A DNA stretch of 64,000 nucleotides, from contig JBITNC010000001.1 in the NCBI GenBank assembly GCA_050084985.1, forward strand, positions 189,596,001 to 189,660,000. The letters run 5' to 3'. This DNA comes from Nageia nagi. Its lineage: Eukaryota; Pinophyta. The notes beneath the pieces are model-generated. The model searched no databases and was not told the DNA's origin. It was given only the letters and a program-made list of their open reading frames with translations. Shown here in pieces: positions 1 to 8,664 of this stretch. Position 1 is the first letter of the stretch. Each line of letters starts with the position of its first letter. The position numbers were made by a program, and so were the translations under genes.

Positions 1-419
1 TGAATTGCTTTACCTTTGAAGTAGAAGAGTTGGATTCAAAGGAGCAGTTAAACTTGTTTTGGACAAGCATTGTGGTTCTCTACAGTCGAATCGTTTTTCT
101 TTGGTCCTTCATCAATCAAGATAGAGATTATGTCTTCCAGAATGACATTTATTTTGTTCATTGTGAACACAATATTATTATTTTTTTGTTAGTAGTCCAT
201 CCTCTCGGATTTATACCTCAGAATTAGATTCTGTGTTTGTGGGGTTCTTTTTCGTCAACGTCACCCAGGAGTCGCACCAAGCCACATCCACACCAGCTGG
301 AAACCATTGACTGAATTTAGCATATCAACATCATGTGAAGGGGGAGAGTTTCAAACCTGGGAATTCCTTTTTCCACTTGAGAGGTTAACACCCACTTGGC
401 TCTCCAACTCTCCTCACAT
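1..419. other. unannotated left edge
   Basis: I recognise no gene here. An open frame of 65 codons at 30-227 matches no family I know. A purine-rich stretch near 338-348 resembles an LTR-element polypurine tract, but no LTR could be placed next to it. Because the STN7 exons lie downstream on the same strand, this may be intron sequence of that gene (inference). Confidence 0.4.
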
Positions 420-650
420 GATTTGATGAACAATATTATCATAGCTAGGAGGCATGTTGTTCAATAGAATAGCTTTTACATCATCATCATCTACCTTGGT
501 TTCTATCCTCGCTAATTGATTTATTGAAGAAGCAAACTTAATGATGTATATCATTGTCGCCTTACATCATTTTTAGCTCAAATAGTTTTTGTTTCATGGC
601 CATCTTAACACTTGACTCTTTAATTTTTTTGACAACTTTATTCCATTTGT
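420..650 (-). pseudogene. decayed Copia gag fragment
   Basis: On the minus strand this stretch reads as the middle of a Ty1/Copia gag (UBN2-type). A run like INQLARIETKVDDDD is followed by LLNNMPPSYDNIV, which matches the family pattern of a short helix, an acidic segment and then L-x-x-LPPSYD. The frame is interrupted by stops and at least one frameshift upstream of these motifs. It lies just left of the complete Copia element at 767-6925 but outside its LTR and target duplication, so it is an older, separate insertion. No LTR for it was found. Confidence 0.6.
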
Positions 651-761
651 GGGATAAGTTTTTATTCCTGTGGTATAAAATTGAATCACAGAGTCAACTT
701 TAGATAGCCATATTTTCCTTGATACAGATCCAAATGTTTAATATGGCCACTTGTTGGAAAT

Positions 762-766
762 CTCTT
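762..766. repeat. target site duplication, left copy (CTCTT)
   Basis: The five bases CTCTT lie directly outside the left LTR and recur at 6926-6930 directly outside the right LTR. This is the signature of integrase-mediated insertion and fixes the element's ends. Confidence 0.9.
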
Positions 767-1014
767 TGACAGGATGGATAACTCCAAGATCAAAAAGCAT
801 TCTATTAGTGTAGAATATTGTGTAAATACAATTTGAGAAAGATTCTTCATGTTCACCATCTTGGGTGACCTTTGAGATACATTGTAACTCCTCATATTCT
901 ACAAGAAATGACTCTCTAAATTCTAGCACACTCAAAACTACGAATTTACTAAATTAGTAAGTATCTAATATTATACTAACTATACCATAATCCCTAAGGA
1001 TTAGATGTCTAACA
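767..1014 (-). repeat. Copia 3' LTR
   Basis: 248 bp. On the minus strand it begins TGTTAGACAT and ends in CA at 767. It is nearly identical to 6679-6925. The polypurine tract abuts its right edge in window coordinates. Confidence 0.92.
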
Positions 1015-1026
1015 TTCCTCCTTTAA
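1015..1026 (-). other. Copia polypurine tract
   Basis: Minus-strand TTAAAGGAGGAA lies immediately upstream of the 3' LTR, the expected place for the plus-strand DNA primer of an LTR retrotransposon. Confidence 0.85.
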
Positions 1027-1499
1027 TCCGAAGGGGGGTTGGTAAGTCCAAGCATCTTCCTGAACTTCTCGAACTTTTCTCTTCCAAGTGCCTTGGTGAA
1101 GATGTCTGTTGTTTGCTCATTTGTGGGACAATGTTTCACTTGAATTGTCTTGACCTCTACATGATGCCGAAGCAAATGATACTTTGTGTTGATGTGCTTT
1201 GTTCGATCATGAAACTTTGGATTTTTGGCCAATTGAATTGCAGAAATATTATCAATTAGAAGTGGAGTTGGATTCATTTGTTTTTCCTGCAAATCTTCTA
1301 GTATCTTCCTGGGCCACACAATCTCCTTTGTTGCCTTTGCAGCAGCCACATACTTTGCCTCTGTAGTCGAATCTGTCGGAACGGATTGCTCTCGTGATCT
1401 CCAAGAGATAGCTGCTGATCCAAGACTCATGGCATATCCTGAAGTCGAAACTCTTTTTTCTTTGTCACCATCAAAGTCTGAATTTGTATATCCAATCAA
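1023..1499 (-). CDS. Copia RNase H domain
   Basis: The C-terminal part of the Copia polyprotein, 158 codons open on the minus strand. It opens with the family's G-Y-x-N-S-D-F-D-G-D segment and STSGYAMSLG, continues through SWRSREQ, TEAKYVAA and the TKHINTKYHLLR stretch, and ends near TDIFTKALGREKF. In a working element this domain degrades RNA in the RNA/DNA hybrid during reverse transcription. It ends a few bases before the polypurine tract, as is normal. It is the best-preserved part of pol, but it is separated from the RT by a frame break, so it is not expressed as part of a full polyprotein. Confidence 0.88.
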   Translation of the reverse strand: MIGYTNSDFDGDKEKRVSTSGYAMSLGSAAISWRSREQSVPTDSTTEAKYVAAAKATKEIVWPRKILEDLQEKQMNPTPLLIDNISAIQLAKNPKFHDRTKHINTKYHLLRHHVEVKTIQVKHCPTNEQTTDIFTKALGREKFEKFRKMLGLTNPPSD

Positions 1500-1657
1500 T
1501 TTGAAGTCTCCTGCTTTGGAATACTTGAGCCCTAATTCCTATGTGCCTTTCAAATATCGAAAAACTCTTTTTGCTGCATTCCAATGTCCTTCACATGGTT
1601 TTTGCATAAACCAAGAGAGAATTCCAACCACAAATGAAATGTCTGGTCTAGTTGTGG

Positions 1658-3114
1658 TCAAATATATGAGACTCCCAACAAGTTGTCTATACTTCGTTGC
1701 ATCTTCAAATGCATTCCTTCAAAAGATTTCAACTTCAAATTTTGTTCCATTGGAGTGGAAAGGGGATTACAATCTGTCATGCCAAATCTGTTCAACAATT
1801 CTCCAGTGTACTTTCTTTGGGAAATGAAAATGTACTTTGGGTTTTGTGTCACTTCAACGCCCAAATAGTAATGAATATGTCCCATATCTGTCATTCCAAA
1901 ACCTCTCTCCAAATCTTGTTTCACGGATGCAATGTAACTTTCATTGTTACCAGTTATCAAAAGATCATCTACATACACCATAAGATATACAACCATTTTG
2001 CCAATTTTTCTGACAAAGTTGCATCATCCAGATTAAAATGTTCAAAGTTTATCTTCAAGAGATGCTCAATAAGCTTTTCGTACCAAGCGCGAGGAGCTTG
2101 TTTTAGGCCATACAAGGACTTGAGAAGCTTACAAACTTTTTGTTCTTGACCCTTCACTGCAAATCCTTTTGGTTGTCTCATGTACACATTTTCTTTTAAA
2201 TCACCATTCAAGAAAGCAGTCTTCATATCCATCTGATGAACTTTCCATCCATGCTGAGCTGACATTGCCAACAAAGAACGAATAGTAGCCCATTTTGTTG
2301 TGGGAGCAAAGGTTTCATCATAATCAATACCTTCTTTCTGTGCAAAACCCTTTACTACAAGCCTCACTTTGTGTTTTTCAAGTGAGCCGTCTGATCTGTA
2401 TTTGTTCTTATAGACCCACTTGCATCCAATCGGTTTGGTTCCATATGGAGGATCCACCAACTTCCATGTCCCATTCTTGATGAGAGCATCATACTCCTTC
2501 ATAGCATCCCTCCAAACATGATGAGAAAAAGCTTCTTTAAAGGAAGTCGACTCAGAATCAACAGAGAAATTCAATTCATAATCAAAGGAACATTCCATAT
2601 CCTCAATATCATCACCTGAATCTGAATCCTCTACTACTCCATCTTCAATTCTGTTTCTATAGGAACTCCTAGTTCCCGTCTTTCCAACTTCATCAAGATG
2701 AACACTCTCAAGTGTTTTGGAAAGCCACTTAGGAATCTTATGCAATGTTTCTTGTTGCTTAACAAACTGAGGAGGTTCTTCATCCTCATCAAGACTCAAC
2801 CTATCGAACCTTTCAATCACATCATCCAAAGGAGCTTCTGGGATTGACGAAGAGGAAGGATCTTCCTGTGGTGGAGGAGGTGCTTGTATTGTTGGAACAG
2901 GTGCAACTGTTGGATCAAGCACTTTTGAAGCAGGCACAAGTGGTGTAGATTCCAATGATTGATCCAAAATAGGGATCCCCCTCCTTAACATTTGGAATCT
3001 CGTAATCATGTTCAGAGAAATGCTTTCCATGGGTAAACTTATCAAGGTGATCAAGCTGCCGCTCAACAGTCGGATCACTCTTAGAACATTCCAGAAAAAT
3101 GATGTCTGTTGCAA
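1658..3114 (-). pseudogene. Copia reverse transcriptase, frame-broken
   Basis: Two overlapping minus-strand frames (1969-3114 and 1658-1996) together encode the RT of the 767-6925 element. The first starts in a proline/acid-rich linker after the integrase and carries W-K-L-V-D-P, KPIGCKWVYKNK, FAPTTKWATIRSLL, HQMDMKTAFLNGDL and LKSLYGLKQAPRAWYEKL. The second carries the catalytic YVDDLLITG (near 1970) and the YYLGVEV segment. A frameshift separates the fingers/palm half from the YVDD loop, so no single product contains the whole active site. In the family this enzyme copies element RNA into DNA in cytoplasmic particles. About 150 bases between it and RNase H are also out of frame. Confidence 0.9.
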
Positions 3115-4043
3115 AGAGGAACTTTTTGTTTACCTCGTCATAAAGCTTATAACCCTTGGTAGTATCTGAATACCCCAAGAAAATACATTTTTGACTCCTG
3201 GCACCAAGTTTGTTTCTTTGTTCCTTAGGGACTATGGCATAGCAGGTGGAACCAAAAACCCTGAGATGTCGAAACGAAGGAACACGGCCAAACCACATTT
3301 CATATGGAGTCTTATCATCAAGAGCATGAGATGGACATCTATTTCTAACATACACTGCATAAGCAACTGCATCACCCCAAAACATCATCTTCACATTCTT
3401 GAAAAACAACTTTGCTTGTGTCATATTCAACAAAGTTCTGTTCATTCTTTCAGCTACAACATTCTGTTGTGGATTGTAAGGAACAATTGTTTGATGTTTG
3501 ATTTCATGCCGACTAAGATAGTTCTTGAATTCAGAATGAAGTGTTCCAATATGAGCATTTGCTTCTTTCTCAATCATCACATGAAATTCTTTAAACTTTG
3601 CAAAAACATTCAGATTTGTTCTTTAACAAATACACCCAACACATCTTAGAGTAATCATCTATGTTTCCAGCAGCAGAAGGGATAGGCAATGGACCAAACA
3701 AATCGGAGTGTATGAGTTCTAGTTTTCTGCATGCTCTAAAATTTGAATCATGAAAAGGTTGTTTGCTGTGCTTTCCTAGAACACATGCTTCAAAAGGTTC
3801 TATGTTCCTAGGAATAGTAGGCAATCCCAAAAAACCTCTCCTTTTTAATAAACGAAGATCATAAAAATTGAGATGGCCAAATCTTGCATGCCACAAAAGA
3901 CTAGATGAGAGAGTACCTTTTTCTTGATGGGTGAGGTAGGCATAATTTTGTGATTTGGCAGAACTTCCATGCATCTTCAACAACTTCTCATCCTCCCCGC
4001 TAGTCATCACCACTTTGTTGTCGGAAGACCTCCTTATCTCCAC
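2915..4043 (-). pseudogene. Copia gag-pre-integrase and integrase, broken
   Basis: Minus-strand frames 3591-4043 and 2915-3580. The first holds the HHCC zinc finger region (HARFGHLNF, then ACVLGKHSKQPF, with the first Cys of the CxxC pair replaced by Phe), followed by HSDLFGPLP with the first catalytic Asp, and DDYSK. The second carries PYNPQQNVVAERMNRTL with the catalytic Glu region and the C-terminal RVFGSTCYA and KCIFLGYS segments. The segment that should hold the second catalytic Asp (family motif R-S/T-D-N-G-G-E) is disturbed: it reads TLHSEFKN. A frame break divides the core. The parent enzyme inserts the element's DNA into the genome. Confidence 0.88.
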
Positions 4044-4079
4044 AATGCCATCGAACGTATGAATAGAGTGTCCTTGTTG

Positions 4080-4330
4080 TCAAATGAGCACAAGAGATAG
4101 CAAGTTCATTCGCAATTGAGGAAGATAGAGTACATTTCGAAGAACCATATCTGGAAGGCTTGGCAATTTAAGTCTCACAGTATCAATACCCGAAGGTTTA
4201 ATACAGAATTTGTCAACAAAATATATTGCACCATCAATGTTGGTATTCATCTCTTCAAAGAATTCTCTTTGAAAGGTCATGTGACATGTAGCACCAATAT
4301 CAATCAACCATGCATCCTCCCAAGATGCAA
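4080..4330 (-). pseudogene. Copia aspartic protease remnant
   Basis: The minus-strand frame of about 75 codons begins at the active-site region, which reads DIGATCHM where functional Copia proteases have D-S-G-A-T-x-H-M; Ser is replaced by Ile. The later FCIKPSGIDTVRLKLPSL and LRNVLYLPQLRMNLLS segments are typical of the family. The protease would cut the polyprotein during particle maturation. It lies between the zinc knuckle and the integrase, as expected. Confidence 0.8.
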
Positions 4331-4429
4331 ATCAAGTATTACACAAGTTTTCAATGGTATTGTTACAATATGCAGTAACATAATGAGCAGAATCAGAGTT
4401 CTTACTCTTGTCTTGCTCCCATTTTTCAT

Positions 4430-4600
4430 TCCTTTCTTTGATCTTGTCCCATGGAGTGCGATAGGTATTAGCTTCATGGCCTTGTCTATCGCATCTTTTG
4501 CAATGGAGATTGTTCCTCTCATCACGATCACCTTGATTAGATCTACCCCCTTTGCCTCAAAATTCCTCTTACCACGACCACGGTTGCTGCTTTCACCTCA
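4430..4600 (-). pseudogene. Copia gag zinc knuckle, fourth ligand lost
   Basis: On the minus strand this reads as an Arg/Gly-rich tract followed by a knuckle of pattern CKRCDRQGHEANTY. The CCHC family needs a Cys five positions after the His; here it is Tyr, a Cys-to-Tyr change explained by one G-to-A transition. This knuckle normally packages element RNA. A stop and frame changes separate it from the gag body at 4598-5248. Confidence 0.7.
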
Positions 4601-5248
4601 AGAAGAATCATGAATAACATTCTTTCCCTTTTGAGCAATACACAATTTATCTGAAGTAGAATCACTAGATTTCTTGCCAAAAGCCTTCTCACGTTCTACA
4701 ATCTTATCCGCCAAAGTGTCAAATGTGAGAGACTTTAGGTTACCATTAGCTTGCAAAGATTCAAGATAGTTTGAATAGGTGGGATACAATGCCTTAATCA
4801 AAGCTGTGAGAGCAATATCAATCTTCACACCAGAAGAGTCAATGTCATGCATTATTGCTCTAATTTCAGAAATTAATGCCATCGAATCATCATTCTTTAG
4901 CTCTAGGTTAAAGAGTTTCAACTGAAGTTGGATAAATTCTAATTCGGAATGGGAGTCAAACAAATCTTTGAGTTTCTTTAGTGCATTCCAAGCATTATCA
5001 ATAGAGCTAATGTGGCGATTAACCTTCTCACTAACCGAAGAAGCAATCAAAGCATATGCCTTATTATTTTTTATATTCCAAACCACAAGTTCCTTGGCAT
5101 CAGTCAGTTTGGTAGGTTGTTTATCACCATCACAAATGTCAACCCAAAAATCATTGAAAATTAAAGTATGCTTTATTTTTCTGGACCACTCTGGCCAATT
5201 TTCTTTTCCAGTTAAAACAACACCAACAATACTCGTAAGGGAATGCAT
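4598..5248 (-). CDS. Copia gag (capsid-like), body
   Basis: 216 codons open on the minus strand from the ATG at 5248. It begins with the Copia gag pattern L-T-G-K-E-N-W-P-E-W-S-R-K-I (a conserved Trp pair) and continues with the UBN2-type helices (AWNALKKLKDLF, LQLKLFNLELKNDDS, LTALIKALYPTYSNYLESL, TFDTLADKIVEREKAF). Gag builds the cytoplasmic particle that houses reverse transcription. Length is normal for a gag lacking its zinc knuckle, which lies just beyond in another frame. The ATG fits because homology starts about ten residues later. Confidence 0.85.
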   Translation of the reverse strand: MHSLTSIVGVVLTGKENWPEWSRKIKHTLIFNDFWVDICDGDKQPTKLTDAKELVVWNIKNNKAYALIASSVSEKVNRHISSIDNAWNALKKLKDLFDSHSELEFIQLQLKLFNLELKNDDSMALISEIRAIMHDIDSSGVKIDIALTALIKALYPTYSNYLESLQANGNLKSLTFDTLADKIVEREKAFGKKSSDSTSDKLCIAQKGKNVIHDSS

Positions 5249-5421
5249 TTTTGAAATAGAAACTTCAAGCTTTATTTAATTACCTTTTTCAAACTTTCAC
5301 AATGCCAAAAAAAAAATTTCACACACTTTGCTGAAAATAACAATGTCCACACTAAATGAAGATTCTTTTTGCTCACACTACACCAAAAATTGCAAAAAGA
5401 ATAGATCTCAAAAGAGATTCA

Positions 5422-5733
5422 TTACATGACACGTCTCCTCTTACGAAGAGGATTCCTTCTAGGAGGCATGCTTCGAGGAGATGGCAAGGTGGAAGTAGAG
5501 GCAGCATCGGATAGCTCAACAACAACATCTTTATCTTCATTGTCTTCAACATCGGCTAAATAACCTGTTTCCAAATCTGATTTTATTTTCTCAACATCAA
5601 GGGTAACACAATACTCCAAGGTGCGAAATCCCTCAATTATGCCAAACTCACCAAAATTTGAGTCAAATGTTAAACCATCTTTGCCAATATATTTTTTAAT
5701 TGCTCTCCAAAAACAATATCCATCCAATGACAT
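5422..5733 (-). CDS. unrecognised ORF in Copia leader
   Basis: 103 codons, ATG to stop, in the same orientation as the element, lying between the primer binding site and gag with 173 bases before the gag ATG. I recognise no domain. The N-terminal half looks globular with aromatic residues (YCFWRAIKKYIG). The middle is acidic (VEDNEDKDVVVE). The C-terminus is Ser/Pro-rich and ends in a strongly basic run (RRNPLRKRRR) that could be a nuclear localisation or nucleic-acid-binding tail. It is unbroken although neighbouring pol is frameshifted. It could be captured host sequence, an element accessory protein or a chance frame. Confidence 0.45.
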   Translation of the reverse strand: MSLDGYCFWRAIKKYIGKDGLTFDSNFGEFGIIEGFRTLEYCVTLDVEKIKSDLETGYLADVEDNEDKDVVVELSDAASTSTLPSPRSMPPRRNPLRKRRRVM

Positions 5734-6659
5734 AACTGAAAAATACTCTGAATTCTGAGTTCAAAAAAAAAATCTCACTGAAAAAAGAGCTCGTTACGCC
5801 AATTTATGGCTAAAACAATCTTCAAAATTGAAAAATACCCAAAACTAAATTTTAAGGCTGACTGTGCAAGCAAAACTCCTAATAGTGCTATCTGATTTGT
5901 TGATTGTATGCTGACTGAGCTGGTCAAATCTGTGATTGGGTGGGTCAAATCTGTGCGCAACATGTGGTGTGAGTTTATAAAGGTGGGTGGCATGCGGTTT
6001 TAACAGGGTTAACGGCTCTGTTTGGCTTGTTGGGGGGAGCAATAACGGCTGACGCGCACAGGACAATGGTGTTGAAGACTGTGTTGAAAACTTGAACGAC
6101 GCGTGTAGGATGGAAGGGAGCGTTGGAGGTTGCGTTAGGATGTAAGGTGCACACAGTCAGATGGTCAAAGGAAGCATTGGAGGTCGCGTAGGATGTAAGA
6201 TGAGGGAGTGGAAGGGAGCACTAGAGGGAGGCGCTTGAACCAACGAGCGCGTAGGAGAATGCTCGAGGATGTAAATAAAATAGAACCTCCAAATTGGTAA
6301 TGTGCTATTTAAAATAGAACTCCAAATTTTATATCTTGAACCCAATAATCTGACGGTAAATAAAAATCTGCCAATGTGCTATTTAAAACAGAACCTTCAA
6401 ATTTTCAAACAGAAACGTTGAAAAAGACATACATAGACCACTTACACAACTGAATCTTCAACCTGAGATATCTTTGCCCAAATTGCTCCAAATCACCTCA
6501 TTTAAAAAGCAATCTTGCTCTACACAAAAATGGGTATCCAAATATGTGCTCAAATTTGGATTTTGGTGCTCATTTTCGGAGAAAAAACAGAAGCAAAATT
6601 TTTGGACGAATTTCGGCAGCATTTTTGATCACTTTCATGGAGTTAGAGAAAGCAAAAAA
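5734..6659 (-). other. Copia 5' leader, rest
   Basis: About 0.9 kb between the leader ORF and the primer binding site. It contains repeated short phrases (GGAAGGGAG, GCGTAGGATG, AATGTGCTATTTAAAA), suggesting internal duplications around 6110-6400. I see no convincing coding frame. Confidence 0.6.
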
Positions 6660-6677
6660 CTCGATGCTCTGATACCA
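6660..6677 (-). other. Copia primer binding site
   Basis: Minus-strand TGGTATCAGAGC, complementary to the 3' end of plant initiator tRNA-Met, lies one base inside the 5' LTR. It fixes the element's orientation. Confidence 0.92.
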
Positions 6678-6678
6678 A

Positions 6679-6925
6679 TGATAGGCCGGATAACTCCAAG
6701 ATCAAAAAGCATTCTATTAGTATAGAATATTGTGTAAATACAATTTGAAAAAGACTCTTCATGTTCACCTTCTTGGGTGACCTTTGAGATACATTGTAAC
6801 TCCTCATATTCTACAAGAAATGACTCTAAATTCTAGCACACTCAAAACTACGAATTTACTAAATATAGTAAGTATCTAATACTATACTAACTATACCATA
6901 ATCCCTAAGAATTAGGTGTCTAACA
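6679..6925 (-). repeat. Copia 5' LTR
   Basis: 247 bp, partner of 767-1014, running TG to CA. It is followed by the primer binding site in element direction and flanked on the outside by CTCTT (6926-6930). Confidence 0.92.
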
Positions 6926-6930
6926 CTCTT
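6926..6930. repeat. target site duplication, right copy (CTCTT)
   Basis: Matches 762-766 exactly and abuts the 5' LTR of the Copia element. Confidence 0.9.
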
Positions 6931-8664
6931 GATGTCTTTCTAATGAACATATATTTGATATATTTCAAGACCTCCGTGAAGCACAATAATGCTCTATTGA
7001 ATTCTACTGCAATGGAGGGTGAATAAAACATTGTAGAAGCAAACTTCCAATTCATTTATACATAAACACCTAGGAGGATAAGCTCACCAACCCTTCAATG
7101 CATCATCTAGTTCTGCTATCCTGTAAGAATTTGCAATGCAATATATTCATTATAGTATACATGCATATTTATATAAGATGTAGTTTGTTGAACATAACCA
7201 CAGTGGTTGTCTTTTGGCTCCAAACTAGCACTTCATAAGATGCTTATATACAAGCCTTATCAAAGGGTCAAAATCAAATATACAAAATTTAACTAATCAA
7301 TACAAAGTAATTCTTGCAAGTTGGTCTAATATAATGGTGGGCATGTTGGTTAGGTTGTGACCTAAATAATGAATATGTGATTACCTTTGATTCTTCTCTT
7401 CAATAGTAAGCTAATTAGGAAGAATGTTATATTTTGGTAATGCTTATTCTAAAGGAACTTACATAGACTCTACAGTAAATTTTGATATGGGTTCCGTGAG
7501 GGTTATCTAAAGCCCCATGGATGACAATTAAGGGTATTCCCTTCGGCCAACTGAACATCACTGTAAATGGTAAATAGTACAGCAATACAAAAACTACTTT
7601 CAAACGCTATCCAGGTTCCAGATGTTTAGATTAGGACTGTAACCTCATTGCTGAGTAATTATACTGGCTAAGAATTTGCTGTAATTCTTCTTAATAGCTG
7701 ACAGGGGCATCAGAAGTGAAGTTCTTCATGGTAGAGTCATTTGGGAAGTTTCAACTCCATTTAATATGTCTCCTTGGTGCTTCCGAATAGAAAAAGGAAA
7801 TGGTAATTCGAATATCAGATGGTCATTGTCCGATTTACTTGTCACCAAGCAACCCAAGGATGGGGTGCTAATGCAGGGGATCCTCCTTAAATTTTGCTGA
7901 GAAAATATAGCAAAAAATTATCAGAAACAGGGTCCTATACTATTGAATCTTTTTATAATTTCTGATCCATCCATTCTGCATATTTCATGAAGTTTTAGTT
8001 TAGCATCCTATTAAAAGTTTTAGGAGAAGATTGTATTTTGTTAAGTGGTTGAAGAAACTTCTAGCCTCTACTCTTCAGTCCCTTGTAAGGATTTCCTTGT
8101 CTGCTCCAATGTTTTTTGGAAAAGATTGTATTTTATCCTTAGCGAAAAAACGTTCTTTGCATGAGAGCACTTGCAGGGAAAATGTCAAGAGTATTAGACC
8201 CCTCCATGGGACCTATCCTTTAACAGCTCTTACACCAGTGCCCACTATACCTGCATATGGGTGGCCAGATGGTCATATAGCATTATTTAAGCCTTCTGTC
8301 CGTCTGAGTGCTTTCGCTAATATAAGATTACTGTGGAACAGCCAGACAATCTCCATACAGCTCAACAGGCCTGTTACAGTCTGGAAAATTCTTCCAAGTT
8401 GACTAGCATCCAGGATTCACATAACTGAAATAACATCTCAGTTTCCACAGGAATGCCATAATCATTCTTATGTTTTTCTTGTATGTGTATATTGGAGAGA
8501 GATCATATGAGTTTTTAGTTATTGTAGTAGGCTATGAAAATTTTGTTTGGGGTTTTTCAAACTTACATTGCCAGTAATCAAGGCAGTTTAGAGAAGTCTA
8601 TCCATCCATGTAGTTTTATGCTTTTTAATAGTATAGATCCATGTGTGTCTGTGATTTTTTCTAG
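6931..8664 (+). other. probable STN7 intron, upstream stretch
   Basis: This runs up to the splice acceptor (TTTTTTCTAG) before the first STN7 exon in the window. The preceding STN7 exon should encode the kinase catalytic loop (HRD type), and I do not find it here or further left. The intron is therefore probably longer than 8.6 kb and contains the Copia element. A 123-codon open frame at 8031-8402 has no recognisable domain and was not called as a gene. Confidence 0.5.

Larger units (their letters stand above)
767..6925 (-). mobile_element. full-length Ty1/Copia LTR retrotransposon
   Basis: A 6.16-kb element read on the minus strand. In element order it has a 5' LTR (6679-6925), a primer binding site for initiator tRNA-Met, a leader of about 1.4 kb, gag, protease, integrase, reverse transcriptase, RNase H, a polypurine tract and a 3' LTR (767-1014). 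Integrase before RT defines Copia. LTRs run TG to CA and are flanked by the duplication CTCTT. By eye the two LTRs differ at about ten sites plus two small indels, so the insertion is not recent. Frameshifts and stops split pol, so it is no longer autonomous. It lies antisense to STN7, probably inside one of its introns. I could not assign a Copia lineage. Confidence 0.93.

Noticed and set aside
1005-2480. Plus-strand frames (such as 1429-1827 and 1697-2149)
   Set aside because: They lie antisense to the Copia RNase H and RT, which have clear motifs.
8031-8402. 123-codon plus-strand frame just before the STN7 exons, considered as an exon
   Set aside because: It matches no part of STN7, lacks clear splice sites, and the opposite strand reads equally protein-like. 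No family recognised.
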